NCBI RefSeq assembly: GCF_003323745.1
Contig: NZ_QOIL01000016.1
Coordinates: 124,001-188,000, forward strand
Direction of reading: 5' to 3'
Length of the DNA: 64,000 nucleotides
Source: Sphaerisporangium album
GTDB lineage: Bacteria; Actinomycetota; Actinomycetes; Streptosporangiales; Streptosporangiaceae
Each line of letters begins with the position of its first letter. Position 1 is the first letter of the stretch. The notes beneath the pieces were generated by a model. It worked only from the letters and a program-made list of their open reading frames with translations. It searched no databases and was not told the origin of the DNA. Both the position numbers and the translations under genes were made by a program. This document shows positions 1 to 7,938 of the stretch, one piece after another.

Positions 1-2
1 AT

Positions 3-545
3 ATGTCCAGTTTTCGAAAGTCTCGGGCCGTATTCATGGGCCTGGCGATGGCAGGCGCGACGACGGCCGCGGGCGTGCTCGGGGCCGGCGTCACACCGGC
101 CCTGGCCGACACCGACACGGCGTCCACGGTGGTGAACGTCGTCGTGACGTCGTCCATCACGCTCACCGAGCTCACGCCGTCGTTCACGCTGACCGGCGCG
201 CCGGGGGAGGTCGTCACCACGGGAGCCAATCCGGTCAGGATGCGCGTGACCACCAACAACTTCGCGGGATACACCGTCACGGTCGCCCCGCGCACGGCGG
301 CCCTGACCCCGTCGATCGCGGGCAACACCGACACCATCCCGACGAACCTCCTGCAGGTCAACGGGCCCGCGCAGGGAAGCGCGTACGTCCCTCTGAGCTT
401 CGGCACGCCGGTCGTCGTGGCCACCAAGTCCTCCGCGTCGGGGGCGGACGGCGACGTCATCGTCAACAACTACCGGATCACGATCCCGTTCGTCCGCCCC
501 GACACCTACAGCGGAATTCTGGATTACGTGGCCACGACGCTGTAG
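3..545 (+). CDS. Secreted beta-rich surface protein of unknown function
   Basis: The 180-residue product has a classical Sec signal peptide: a basic N-terminus (SSFRKSR), a hydrophobic stretch of about residues 10-33 and an ALA-DT cleavage site near residue 36. The mature part is rich in Thr, Val and Ser with alternating hydrophobic residues, as in a secreted beta-sandwich. I see no sortase motif or lipobox. The ATG lies two bases from the window edge, so its ribosome site cannot be checked and a longer upstream start is possible. A hairpin follows the stop. The next gene encodes an anchored DUF11-type protein, so the two may form a surface pair. Function is unknown. Confidence 0.75.
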   Translation: MSSFRKSRAVFMGLAMAGATTAAGVLGAGVTPALADTDTASTVVNVVVTSSITLTELTPSFTLTGAPGEVVTTGANPVRMRVTTNNFAGYTVTVAPRTAALTPSIAGNTDTIPTNLLQVNGPAQGSAYVPLSFGTPVVVATKSSASGADGDVIVNNYRITIPFVRPDTYSGILDYVATTL

Positions 546-553
546 CCGCCGTA

Positions 554-579
554 GTCCGGGATGAAAGGGTTTCCCGGAC
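554..579 (+). terminator. Hairpin terminator after the first gene
   Basis: GTCCGGGA at 554-561 is the exact reverse complement of TCCCGGAC at 572-579, with a 10-nt loop. It begins 8 nt after the stop codon of the secreted-protein gene. There is no U-tract, which is common for actinobacterial terminators. Confidence 0.6.
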
Positions 580-703
580 GTGCGCGGCGCGCCGAAGGTG
601 ATGCCGACGGAAAGAACTCTGCCGGCATCTACCATTCATCGGGGTGGAATTCACCCGCCATGGCCGGGGCGGAATGTCCCTGCACCATAAAAGGGATGGA
701 CGC

Positions 704-1390
704 ATGCCTTCTACCGTCACACTTGTGCGCACGGCCGCGACGCGCGGAGCACGGCCGCCCGCCGTCCACCTCCGGTGGATGATGGCCGCCGCCCTCGCGG
801 CGCTGCCGCTCGGAAGCACCGCCGCCGCGCACGCGGCCGCGCCCCACCCGGCCGGACCCGACAAGTCGTACGCACTGCGCATCGGCATCGAGAACGGGCA
901 CAGCAGCGTGCGGCCCGGCGAGCACCTCACCTACACCATCGAGGTCAGCAACACCGGGGTGAAGGACTCGCCCGACCTGCTGCTCACCCAGATGCTGGCG
1001 CCCGGCGTCAAGGTCCTGTCCTCGACGCCGCAGGGCACCGTCTCGGTCGGCCGGATCGCGTGGAAGCGCGCGGTGCCCGCGGGGAAGACCGAGCGGCTCA
1101 GCGTGGCCGTCGAGATCGGGTCGTTCCCCGCGCAGCTCCAGCGGCTCGCCGCCGTCGTGTGCGCCTCGGTCAAGAAGGAGAAGCGCCCCATCGTCTGCGC
1201 CACCGACCTCGACCGTCTGCCGGCCGCCGCCCCGCAGACGCCCCAGCCCCACGCGACCGGCGGCAGGTGGTACGCCCTCGCCGCCGCCCTGGCCGTCCTG
1301 CTGGCCTTCCTCGGGCCCCGCGCCCGCCGCGCGCTCCGCTCACGCCGCGCGGCGCCCTCGTCGGCGTCCTCGGCGTCGCGTCCGGATTGA
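704..1390 (+). CDS. DUF11-like secreted protein with C-terminal membrane anchor
   Basis: The start chosen is ATG 704, which has AGGGA about 9 nt upstream; an in-frame ATG at 644 has no comparable site. The 228-residue product has a long signal peptide ending near AAAHA (about residue 44). A domain follows that resembles the DUF11/conserved-repeat fold (about residues 52-150, with GEHLTYTIEVSNTG and an ...APGVKVLSSTPQG... loop). After a proline-rich linker comes one C-terminal membrane helix (about 190-207) and a basic Arg-rich tail. The topology suggests a wall-exposed domain held by the C-terminal anchor. Two cysteines near the end of the domain may form a disulfide. The role is probably surface or adhesive, which is an inference. 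Confidence 0.75.
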   Translation: MPSTVTLVRTAATRGARPPAVHLRWMMAAALAALPLGSTAAAHAAAPHPAGPDKSYALRIGIENGHSSVRPGEHLTYTIEVSNTGVKDSPDLLLTQMLAPGVKVLSSTPQGTVSVGRIAWKRAVPAGKTERLSVAVEIGSFPAQLQRLAAVVCASVKKEKRPIVCATDLDRLPAAAPQTPQPHATGGRWYALAAALAVLLAFLGPRARRALRSRRAAPSSASSASRPD

Positions 1391-1438
1391 GGCCGGATTC
1401 GCGGGTATCCGGTCATGGCGGCTGAACAGGAGGACACC

Positions 1439-1525
1439 ATGGCAGGGACCACCGACGACGGCCAGGCGTACGACGCGTCACCGTATGTGCCCGACCTGAG
1501 GGCCGCCGCCGAAGTGCTGCGCTGA
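1439..1525 (+). CDS. Possible 28-residue small protein
   Basis: ATG 1439 sits 6 nt behind a perfect AGGAGG (1428-1433) and opens 28 codons ending in TGA at 1523-1525. The peptide is acidic (MAGTTDDGQAYDASPYVP...) and ends in a short amphipathic stretch (LRAAAEVLR). It converges on the P450 gene, and a palindrome spans both stop codons. It could be a genuine small protein, a peptide precursor or the remnant of a longer gene. No modifying enzyme is evident apart from the nearby P450. I cannot assign a function. Confidence 0.35.
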   Translation: MAGTTDDGQAYDASPYVPDLRAAAEVLR

Positions 1526-1539
1526 CCGGGGCCCGGTCA
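1523..1539. terminator. Palindrome spanning two convergent stop codons
   Basis: TGACCGGG (1523-1530) and CCCGGTCA (1532-1539) are perfect inverted repeats around one base. The first three bases are the stop of the 28-codon ORF, and the last three are the stop of the P450 gene on the opposite strand. It may act as a bidirectional terminator. Confidence 0.4.
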
Positions 1540-2739
1540 CGTCGCGTCCCAGGCGACGGGGAGCCGGTCCACGCCGTAGATGAGCATGTCGGTGCGCACC
1601 GGCACCTCCTCGGGCGCGACGGCCAGACGGAGGGTGGGGAAGCGGGTGAACAGCGCCGGGTATCCCACCCGCATCTCGACGCGGGCGAGCTGCTGGCCCA
1701 GGCACTGGTGGATGCCATGGCCGAAGGCCAGGTGCCCGGCGGTCGGCCTGCGCAGGTCGAGCAGGTCCGGGTCGGCGAACTTGCGCGGGTCGCGGTTGGC
1801 CGCCGAAATCGACACCGTCACCGTCTCGCCGGCCTTGATCGGATGCCCGTCCAGCTCGACGTCCTCCAGCGCCGTCCGGGTCGTGAACGGGGCCACGCTC
1901 AGATGGCGCAGCAGTTCCTCCACCGCCTGGTCGGCCGCCTCCGGGTCGGCGCGCAGGACGGCGAGCGGGCCGGGGTGGCACAGCAGGGCGAAGGCGCCCA
2001 GGGCGAGCATGTTGGCGGTGGTCTCGAAGCCCGCGCCCAGCAGCACGAAGCCGATGTTGACGAGCTCCTCGTCGGTGAGGTCGGCGGCGGTCAGCCCGCT
2101 CAGCAGGTCGTCGCCGGGCTCGGCGCGCCTGGCCCGCACCAGTTCGCCCAGGAACTCCTGGAGCGCGGTGTAGGAGGCGATCATCTCCTGCGGGGCGTTG
2201 TCCAGGCGCATCAGCACCGCCGTGTGGTGCTGGAAGTGCTCGCGGTCGGCGTAGGGCACACCGAGCAGCTCGCAGATCACGAGCGCCGGAACGGGCTGCG
2301 CGAACGCCTCGAACAGGTCCACCGGCGGCCCGTGCCGCTCCATGGCGTCCAGATGCTCGGTCGTGATCTCCTGGACGCGCGTCGTCAGGGCGCGCATGCG
2401 GCGGACGGTGAACTGGCCGGTGAGCAGGTGCCGGTAGCGCGTGTGGTCAGGGGGGTCCATCCGGGTGAAGATGCCCGGCGGGGACGGCCGGAGCTCGCCC
2501 GCGCGGCCGGCCCGCGCGAACGGCACGTGGTTGAGCTCAGCCCGTGCGCTGAAACGCGGGTCGGCCAGCACCGCGCGGACCAGGGCGTGCCGGGTCACCA
2601 GCCAACCCGTATGGCCGTCGGGGTAGGCCAGGGGGCTGACGGGGGCGGTCTCGCGCAGCCGCCCGAGGGCCGCCGGCGGGTCGAAGTGGTTGGGCCGCTC
2701 CAGGGGGAACGGCGCCGCCGGGGGAATGGGCTTCGTCAT
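1537..2739 (-). CDS. Cytochrome P450 monooxygenase
   Basis: This 400-residue soluble bacterial P450 has the usual class I size. Seen in the sequence: the I-helix oxygen-activation motif GAGFETTAN, the K-helix ExxR (EELLR) and the heme-binding loop FGHGIHQCLG with the proximal Cys at about residue 346. The ATG at 2739 follows AAGGAG and overlaps the TGA of the upstream TetR gene by 4 nt (ATGA), so the two genes are co-transcribed and translationally coupled. Substrate is unknown; the sequence resembles CYP105/CYP107-type enzymes of actinomycetes that hydroxylate secondary metabolites or xenobiotics. No ferredoxin gene is adjacent, so electron-transfer partners must come from elsewhere. Control by the coupled TetR repressor is inferred. 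Confidence 0.93.
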   Translation of the reverse strand: MTKPIPPAAPFPLERPNHFDPPAALGRLRETAPVSPLAYPDGHTGWLVTRHALVRAVLADPRFSARAELNHVPFARAGRAGELRPSPPGIFTRMDPPDHTRYRHLLTGQFTVRRMRALTTRVQEITTEHLDAMERHGPPVDLFEAFAQPVPALVICELLGVPYADREHFQHHTAVLMRLDNAPQEMIASYTALQEFLGELVRARRAEPGDDLLSGLTAADLTDEELVNIGFVLLGAGFETTANMLALGAFALLCHPGPLAVLRADPEAADQAVEELLRHLSVAPFTTRTALEDVELDGHPIKAGETVTVSISAANRDPRKFADPDLLDLRRPTAGHLAFGHGIHQCLGQQLARVEMRVGYPALFTRFPTLRLAVAPEEVPVRTDMLIYGVDRLPVAWDAT

Positions 2740-3530
2740 GTCGGTCTCCTTCGACCGGTGTCGCCGGGGACGGGCTCGCGCGCCGTCGCCGGGGCGGAGT
2801 GCGCGCCCGATGTCTCCGCGGCCTCCTGCGCGCGCCGATAGCCGTAGATCCGCTCGCGGTAGGGCGGGATGACGTCCGCGATGGCCTCCAGGACCTCGGC
2901 GGCCGCCGAGGCGACGGCCTGGGGGTCCGGCGGCCCGGCCGGCTCGAAGGCGGTGCGGACGACGTGCGCGAGCGAGCCGGCCCTCGCCCGCACGTCCGGC
3001 GCGGTGGCGGTGGGGCCCGTCTCGCCGAGGTTGTCCATGAGCAGGAATCCGGCGTGCGTCGCCGTCAGCGCGTAGGCCAGGTTCGGTACGTCGTCGCGGA
3101 AGAGGCCGTGGCGGGTCAGCACCGCGAAGAACCGGGCGGTGGCGAGGAGCTCGTGGCCGCGCGTGGGGCTGTCGGCCGGTCTGGCCTGGAGCTGTTCGGC
3201 GTCCCCGCCGAACAACGCCCGCAGTACGGGCCTGTCGTGGACGATCAGGAACGACGCGGCCAGCAGGCGGTGGGGGAGCACGGTGGACGGGTCGCGGCGC
3301 AGCTCGTCCACGAGCCCTTCGACGTAGGTGAGGGCCTCGCGCAGGAGCAGGGCCTCGAAGAGCTGCTGCTTGGTGCGCCAGTGCAGGTACACCGTGCCCT
3401 TGCCGATGCCGGCGTGCCGGGCGATGTCCTCGATCGTGACCTTCCGATAGCCGAGGCGCAGGAGCAGCTCGGCCGCGGAGTCGAGAATCCGGTCCGCCCT
3501 GTGGAGATCCTGCCGTGGTCGCCCCAGCAC
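2736..3530 (-). CDS. TetR-family transcriptional regulator
   Basis: The 264-residue regulator has an N-terminal TetR DNA-binding domain (about residues 10-57): ILDSAAELLLRLGYRKVTIE, then the helix-turn-helix IARHAGIGKGTVYLHWRTK, followed by an all-helical ligand-binding region. The C-terminal 40 residues are Pro/Ala/Arg rich and probably disordered. The start is GTG 3530, preceded by GGAGGAG with 6-nt spacing. The stop overlaps the start of the P450 gene. A 13-bp inverted repeat lies immediately upstream of the ribosome site and is the expected autoregulatory operator. The likely role is ligand-responsive repression of itself and the P450. Confidence 0.93.
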   Translation of the reverse strand: MLGRPRQDLHRADRILDSAAELLLRLGYRKVTIEDIARHAGIGKGTVYLHWRTKQQLFEALLLREALTYVEGLVDELRRDPSTVLPHRLLAASFLIVHDRPVLRALFGGDAEQLQARPADSPTRGHELLATARFFAVLTRHGLFRDDVPNLAYALTATHAGFLLMDNLGETGPTATAPDVRARAGSLAHVVRTAFEPAGPPDPQAVASAAAEVLEAIADVIPPYRERIYGYRRAQEAAETSGAHSAPATAREPVPGDTGRRRPT

Positions 3531-3544
3531 CGCACGCTCCTCCG

Positions 3545-3583
3545 TGACTTGTTGACCAGATTCCGAACTCGGTCAACAAGTCA
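3545..3583. promoter_or_regulatory. Probable TetR operator (13-bp inverted repeat)
   Basis: TGACTTGTTGACC (3545-3557) and GGTCAACAAGTCA (3571-3583) are perfect inverted repeats separated by 13 bp. The element ends one base before the GGAGGAG ribosome site of the TetR gene, so bound repressor would block the promoter or transcript start. Its length and position are typical of TetR-family operators. Confidence 0.75.
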
Positions 3584-3735
3584 AACGTACGCCCGCCCGG
3601 CCGCGCGGACAAGCCCAGGCGGGTCCGCGCGGCCGGGCGATGCGCCGCGAAAGCGTGAGGGCCGCCGCGGACGTGCGGAGAGAGCGGCGGCCCTCGGGCT
3701 CACGGCCGGATCGGCACGGCCGTTCGGGTGGTCGG

Positions 3736-5076
3736 TCAGCCGTCGATGCGGTGGGTCGTCCAGAACGAGGTGAGGTCGACCGTCGTGGCGGCCTGGGCGG
3801 CGGCCTTGAACTCCGCGGTCGTCGAGACGCCGTACCAGTGCGAGGCGGCGTAGTTCTTGAGCAGGTTCTGCATCGCCGTCGTGCCTATCACGCGGCGCAG
3901 GTCGTGCAGCGCGCACTTGCCGTAGGTGTAGACGACGGTCCCGTACCGGCTGGAGTGGGCGTCCCAGTAGGCCATCGAGTTGCTGATCTTCTCGGCCGAG
4001 GACTGCCAGGTGACGTTGTTCCAGCAGTTGGTGCCCTGGATGTTGTTGTACAGGTCGGTCGCGTAGTCGGTGAACGACTCGTCCAGCCACGGGCTGTTGT
4101 ACTCGTCGTCGCCGACGATGCCGTACCACCACTGGTGCGCCAGCTCGTGGGCCAGGGCCGTGGAGCTGATCACGTCGAGCACGAAGCCCGGGTACTCCAT
4201 GCCGCCGAACCAGAAGTTGTTGTCCAGCACGACGTCCGCCTCGCCGTACGGGTAGGCGCCGAACCGCCCGGCGTGGGCGACCAGCGAGTTCTTGGCGGTC
4301 GTCATCATCGAGCTCGCGCTGCTCGCGCTGATCGCGCTCGTGCGGTACACGTTGACGGTGACGCCGGTGGTCGTCGTGCTCGTCGTCTTGACGAACGGCC
4401 CGGCGGCCCACGCGAACTCGCGCACCTTGTTCGCGGTCGCGGTCGTGATCGTACGGCCCGACGCGCCGGGCGTGTCGACGGAGGTGCCGGTGGCGGGCAC
4501 CAGCAGCGAGGTCGGGTGGTCGAGGGTGACCTTGAAGTCGCTGATCAGGGCGTAGAACGACTCGCCGTTGTTGGTGTACGGGTCGAGGTGCCATCCGGCG
4601 CCGTCGCGCACCGCGAGGACGGGCAGGGCGTTGCCGATGAAGTTGTAGGAGCCGTCCCGGCCGAAGCGGTCCGCGCCCGCGGGCACCACGATGCTCAGGT
4701 CGAACCCGATGGACGCGCTCTGGTTCTGGCCGAGCGGCGCCGGCAGCGTGATCTTCAGCGCGGTGCAGCCGACGGACAGCGCGGACGGCGTGCCGCCGGT
4801 CACGTTCGTCACGGTGATCGGCGTGGACGGGCAGGCGCCGTGGGCGTTGTCCCAGAGCCGCAGGTAGACCTCGGGCATGGGGTCGGCCGACGGGTTGCTG
4901 AAGGTGACGCTCTCGTGCCCGGTCCAGGTGCTGCCCGCCGCGTTGCTGGTCAAGGTCACCGTGTAGGACGGTGCGGCGGGAGTGCGGGTGGCGTCCAGCG
5001 CGAACGCCGCCGGTGGACTCCCCCAAACCAGAACAAATGCCGCTGCAAGTGCGGAAAACAGGAATCGTCGCACCAT
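3736..5076 (-). CDS. Secreted M1-family zinc metallopeptidase
   Basis: The 446-residue product has a Sec signal peptide (basic MVRR, hydrophobic core, cleavage near AAFA-LD at about residue 26). The peptidase signature is complete: HELAH at residues 310-314 and the third zinc ligand Glu333 (HExxH-x18-E), with exopeptidase loop GGMEYP at 291-296 in place of GAMEN. The order is beta-sandwich first, then a thermolysin-like domain. At 446 residues it is shorter than full M1 aminopeptidases (about 850), lacking the long helical C-terminal domain. ATG 5076 follows AAAGGAGAT. Expected role: extracellular trimming of peptides. The next gene on the same strand is the TetR unit, and the upstream spacer is gene-poor. 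Confidence 0.9.
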   Translation of the reverse strand: MVRRFLFSALAAAFVLVWGSPPAAFALDATRTPAAPSYTVTLTSNAAGSTWTGHESVTFSNPSADPMPEVYLRLWDNAHGACPSTPITVTNVTGGTPSALSVGCTALKITLPAPLGQNQSASIGFDLSIVVPAGADRFGRDGSYNFIGNALPVLAVRDGAGWHLDPYTNNGESFYALISDFKVTLDHPTSLLVPATGTSVDTPGASGRTITTATANKVREFAWAAGPFVKTTSTTTTGVTVNVYRTSAISASSASSMMTTAKNSLVAHAGRFGAYPYGEADVVLDNNFWFGGMEYPGFVLDVISSTALAHELAHQWWYGIVGDDEYNSPWLDESFTDYATDLYNNIQGTNCWNNVTWQSSAEKISNSMAYWDAHSSRYGTVVYTYGKCALHDLRRVIGTTAMQNLLKNYAASHWYGVSTTAEFKAAAQAATTVDLTSFWTTHRIDG

Positions 5077-5560
5077 CGGGACGGATCTCCTTTCGAGCCC
5101 CAAAACCCCTGCGCTGCCGTCGTGAACGTAACTGCTAGTCAAATGCCAGTCAACGAGCAATCTCCTGCACACGGCCGTAACGTGAGAACGCCTTGATGGT
5201 TTGCTCACATGATCTCCGCGACGCCCGCGTCCCGCCCCGGGCCGAGAGGCTGCTGTGGCCCGCCACCGCGGGCGCGGTCGCCGGGCAGTCCGCAGAGGAT
5301 GGCCGACCCGGCGGCTGTACGACGGCACGGGCGCGTCCGTGCTCGACCGTGAGATCGACGTGACCCCCGAAAGCGTCTTCCCCAACGGCCCGGACTGTGG
5401 CGCGGAGGGACCCGAGGCGGTCGTCGTCGCGGGGCAGACCGGGCTGCGCGAGGCGGCCTGAGCCGGGCGCCGGGCCGCGCGGGTGGCTCCGAGCGCCCGC
5501 GGCCGCGTGCGGGCGGCTTGCGGATAGGGTGGCGGGCCATCGGAGGAAGGAAGCCACCAC
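5077..5560. other. Intergenic region between peptidase and hydrolase
   Basis: This roughly 480-bp gap separates two divergent genes. It holds the promoter of the secreted peptidase near 5080-5170, including two copies of AGTCAA near 5136 and 5150. A coding-like stretch follows at about 5255-5461, described separately. I see no RNA gene or mobile element. Confidence 0.5.
5255..5461 (+). CDS. Doubtful 68-codon ORF, possibly a gene remnant
   Basis: From GTG 5255 this frame has 68 codons. The second half (from RLYDGTG to the end) shows strong third-position G/C and a plausible protein composition (DVTPESVFPNGPDCG), while the first 18 residues are Arg-rich and unconvincing. It may be the 3' remnant of a larger gene whose start has decayed, or a small protein. 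I do not recognise a family. The next gene begins about 100 bp further on with its own ribosome site. Confidence 0.3.
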   Translation: MARHRGRGRRAVRRGWPTRRLYDGTGASVLDREIDVTPESVFPNGPDCGAEGPEAVVVAGQTGLREAA

Positions 5561-6820
5561 ATGATCCACATGCCGGGCATGGCGGTCACCGACCACCATT
5601 TCAGCGTCCCGCTCGACCACGCCGACCCGGACGGGCCCGCCGTCACCGTGTTCGCCCGCGAGGTCGCCGACCCCGTCCGGACCGGGGACGACCTGCCGTG
5701 GCTTCTGTTCCTCCAGGGTGGCCCCGGCGGCAAGTCGCCCCGCCCGACCCGGCCGGACGGATGGCTGGCGCACGCGCTGCGCACCCACCGCGTCCTGCTG
5801 CTCGACCAGCGTGGCACCGGCCGCAGCACCCCCGTCACCGCCGCGACCGCCGCGCGGCTCGGCGACGGGCTGGCCGCCTACCTGCGCCACTTCCGCGCGG
5901 ACGCGATCGTCGCCGACGCCGAGCACATCCGCCGCGCGCTGTGCGGGGACCGGCCGTGGGAGACGCTCGGGCAGAGCTACGGCGGGTTCCTGACGCTGAC
6001 GTACCTGTCGCAGGCGCCCGAGGGGCTGCGCGCCTGCTACGTGACGGGGGGTCTCAGCGGGCTCACCGCCGGGGCCGACGAGGTGTACGCCCGCACCTAC
6101 CCCCGCGTGCGCGAGAAGGTCGAGCGCTTCTACGCGCGCTATCCCGGCGACGTCGCCACGGTCGCGGCGGTGGCCGGCCACCTCGCCGCCGGGGACGTTC
6201 GGCTTCCCGACGGCGACCGGCTGACCGTCCGCCGGCTCCAGACGCTCGGCATGCTGCTCGGCATGGGCGACGGCGCCGAGCGGCTGCACTGGCTGTTCGA
6301 CGAGGCATGGGACGGCGCCGCGCTGTCGGACACCTTCCTGCGGCAGGTCATGGCGCTGACCTCGTTCGCCGAGACCCCCCTGTACGGCGTGCTCCAGGAG
6401 GTCATCTACGCCCAGGGCGGCGCGCCGACCGCGTGGGCCGCCGAGCGGGCGCTGCGCGACCACCCCGAGTTCGCGCCGGGCGCCGAGCCGCTGCTGTTCA
6501 CCGGCGAGATGTTCTACCCGTGGATGTTCGAGGAGCTCTCGGGCCTGCGCCCCTTCGCCGAGGCGGCGCACGCGCTGGCCGGGACGCGTGACTGGCCGGC
6601 GTTGTACGACCCCGCGCGGCTCACGGCGAACACGGTGCCGGTGGCGGCGATCGTGTACCACGACGACATGTACGTCGACGCCGAGCTCTCGCTGCGGACC
6701 GCCCGGTCGGTGGGCAACCTGCGGTACTGGGTCACCAACGAGTGGGAGCATGACGGTGTGCGCGCCTCGGGCGACCGCGTGCTGTCCCGGCTGATGGACA
6801 TGGCGGCGGGCCGGGTCTGA
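5561..6820 (+). CDS. Alpha/beta hydrolase, proline iminopeptidase-like (S33)
   Basis: The 419-residue cytosolic hydrolase matches the S33 prolyl aminopeptidase group. It has the oxyanion-hole motif GGPGG early, the DQRGTGRS segment typical of proline iminopeptidases, and the nucleophile elbow GQSYGG (Ser at about residue 147). The late Asp/His of the triad are plausibly in YHDDMYVD and NEWEHDGVR. ATG 5561 is preceded by GGAGGAAGG. The family removes N-terminal proline or related residues from peptides, which would suit a neighbour of a secreted aminopeptidase. Exact substrate is not readable from sequence. Confidence 0.88.
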   Translation: MIHMPGMAVTDHHFSVPLDHADPDGPAVTVFAREVADPVRTGDDLPWLLFLQGGPGGKSPRPTRPDGWLAHALRTHRVLLLDQRGTGRSTPVTAATAARLGDGLAAYLRHFRADAIVADAEHIRRALCGDRPWETLGQSYGGFLTLTYLSQAPEGLRACYVTGGLSGLTAGADEVYARTYPRVREKVERFYARYPGDVATVAAVAGHLAAGDVRLPDGDRLTVRRLQTLGMLLGMGDGAERLHWLFDEAWDGAALSDTFLRQVMALTSFAETPLYGVLQEVIYAQGGAPTAWAAERALRDHPEFAPGAEPLLFTGEMFYPWMFEELSGLRPFAEAAHALAGTRDWPALYDPARLTANTVPVAAIVYHDDMYVDAELSLRTARSVGNLRYWVTNEWEHDGVRASGDRVLSRLMDMAAGRV

Positions 6821-6984
6821 CGCCGGCGGCGGCAGGGGGACGGCGGCCCGGGGGAGGGGGGTCCCCAGGCCCCGTTACGGGTGGCGGGCGGAGTTTCCCG
6901 GGTCTTCATCTGACGGCTATTTGAGTCAGAATATTTTATGCAAAATGGACATATATCGCTGCCCATTGGCGAGGGGCGGTACAT

Positions 6985-7284
6985 GTGAAGGACCTGGACG
7001 AGGCCCCGGCGCCGCGAATCAGCGGTGGCCCCGGCGAACCGGGCACGGCCGTCGATGACGCGTTGTCCGCGCACATCGGCGCACTGAGCGACAGGGGCGT
7101 CAAGGTCCGCGTCCTGGACCGCGCCGAACATCCGGTGGAGGGCGAGGACGGTCCTCACACCGCCGTATACGTCGAATGCGAGATCGGCGGTACCATTCTT
7201 TGGGGCGTCGGAATCGACTCCAACAGCACCGTCGCTTTGTTCAAGGGCGTCGCGAGCGCGCTCAACCGGGCGTATCGCACCTGA
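6985..7284 (+). CDS. Stand-alone LeuA allosteric (dimerisation) domain protein
   Basis: This 99-residue protein consists almost entirely of the C-terminal regulatory domain of 2-isopropylmalate synthase (LeuA_dimer fold). The diagnostic stretch is HTAVYVECEIGG...LWGVGIDSNSTVALFKGV..ALNRA, which in full-length LeuA forms the leucine-binding fold. The catalytic TIM barrel is absent. Start is GTG 6985 with GAGGGG upstream; the preceding ATG at 6983 runs straight into TGA. Such single-domain proteins occur in actinomycetes. They could bind leucine or another acid as a sensor or modulate a synthase, which is an inference. An AT-rich promoter region lies at about 6920-6960. Confidence 0.8.
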   Translation: MKDLDEAPAPRISGGPGEPGTAVDDALSAHIGALSDRGVKVRVLDRAEHPVEGEDGPHTAVYVECEIGGTILWGVGIDSNSTVALFKGVASALNRAYRT

Positions 7285-7406
7285 CGGTCACCTGCACGTG
7301 AGCCTCCTGACCCGCCTGCTCGCCGGCTCCCGCGGCTGACCACCCCCCGGGCCGGCGGGCCGAGTCCGAAGTATCCTCCTGGGGAGACGTGGTTCACCGA
7401 GGAAAG

Positions 7407-7429
7407 TCTCTTAGTTCCCCGCTAAGAGA
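7407..7429. promoter_or_regulatory. Candidate MarR operator
   Basis: TCTCTTAG (7407-7414) and CTAAGAGA (7422-7429) form a perfect 8-bp inverted repeat around a 7-bp spacer. It ends 17 nt before the start of the MarR gene, consistent with autoregulation. Confidence 0.55.
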
Positions 7430-7446
7430 ATTGGGATGGGACGTCA

Positions 7447-7938
7447 ATGCCGGAGAACTCCCGTTCGCTGCTGCTCGCACGGATCCAGGAGGCCATGCGG
7501 GCCTACACCGCCGGCACCGTGCTGGTGAGCCAGGCCATAGCCGAACAGCTGGGGCTGAACGCGACCGACGCCCGCTGCCTGGACATCCTGGGCAGGACCG
7601 GGCCCATCACGGCGGGGCAGCTCGCCGAGCTGACCGGCCTCACGACCGGCGCCATCACGGGCGTCGTCGACCGTCTGGAGAAGCCCGGCTACGTCCGCCG
7701 GGTCCGCGACGCGGAGGACCGCCGCCGCGTGATCATCGTGCCGGTCCCGCAGAACGAGCTGCCGATCCACGCCTCACTGGAAGCCACGGGCCGGCGGGTG
7801 GAGGAGCTGTTGGAGGCGTACGACGACGACCAGCTCGCCGTGATCCTCGACTTCCTCAGCCGCTCGGCCGCCATGACCCCGTCCGGCATCCCCGGCATGC
7901 GCGACGTGACCGGCCACGTCGCCGTCCGCGGCGGGTAG
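7447..7938 (+). CDS. MarR-family transcriptional regulator
   Basis: The 163-residue protein has the MarR winged helix (about residues 35-105). It contains LNATDARCLDILGRTGPITA, recognition helix QLAELTGLTTGAITGVVDRLE and the wing GYVRRVRDAEDRRRVII, flanked by dimerisation helices. ATG 7447 follows GGGATGGG. No transporter or enzyme is co-directional and adjacent; the next gene is the cellulase 340 bp away, which has its own operator. The palindrome 17 nt upstream suggests it regulates itself, and its other targets are unknown. Confidence 0.92.
   Translation: MPENSRSLLLARIQEAMRAYTAGTVLVSQAIAEQLGLNATDARCLDILGRTGPITAGQLAELTGLTTGAITGVVDRLEKPGYVRRVRDAEDRRRVIIVPVPQNELPIHASLEATGRRVEELLEAYDDDQLAVILDFLSRSAAMTPSGIPGMRDVTGHVAVRGG

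Noticed and set aside
1537-3612. A single frame of 691 codons that could be called a TetR-P450 fusion.
   Set aside because: The TetR protein is in a different frame and ends with its own stop. The P450 starts at ATG 2739 with a good ribosome site; upstream codons in its frame are shadow sequence.
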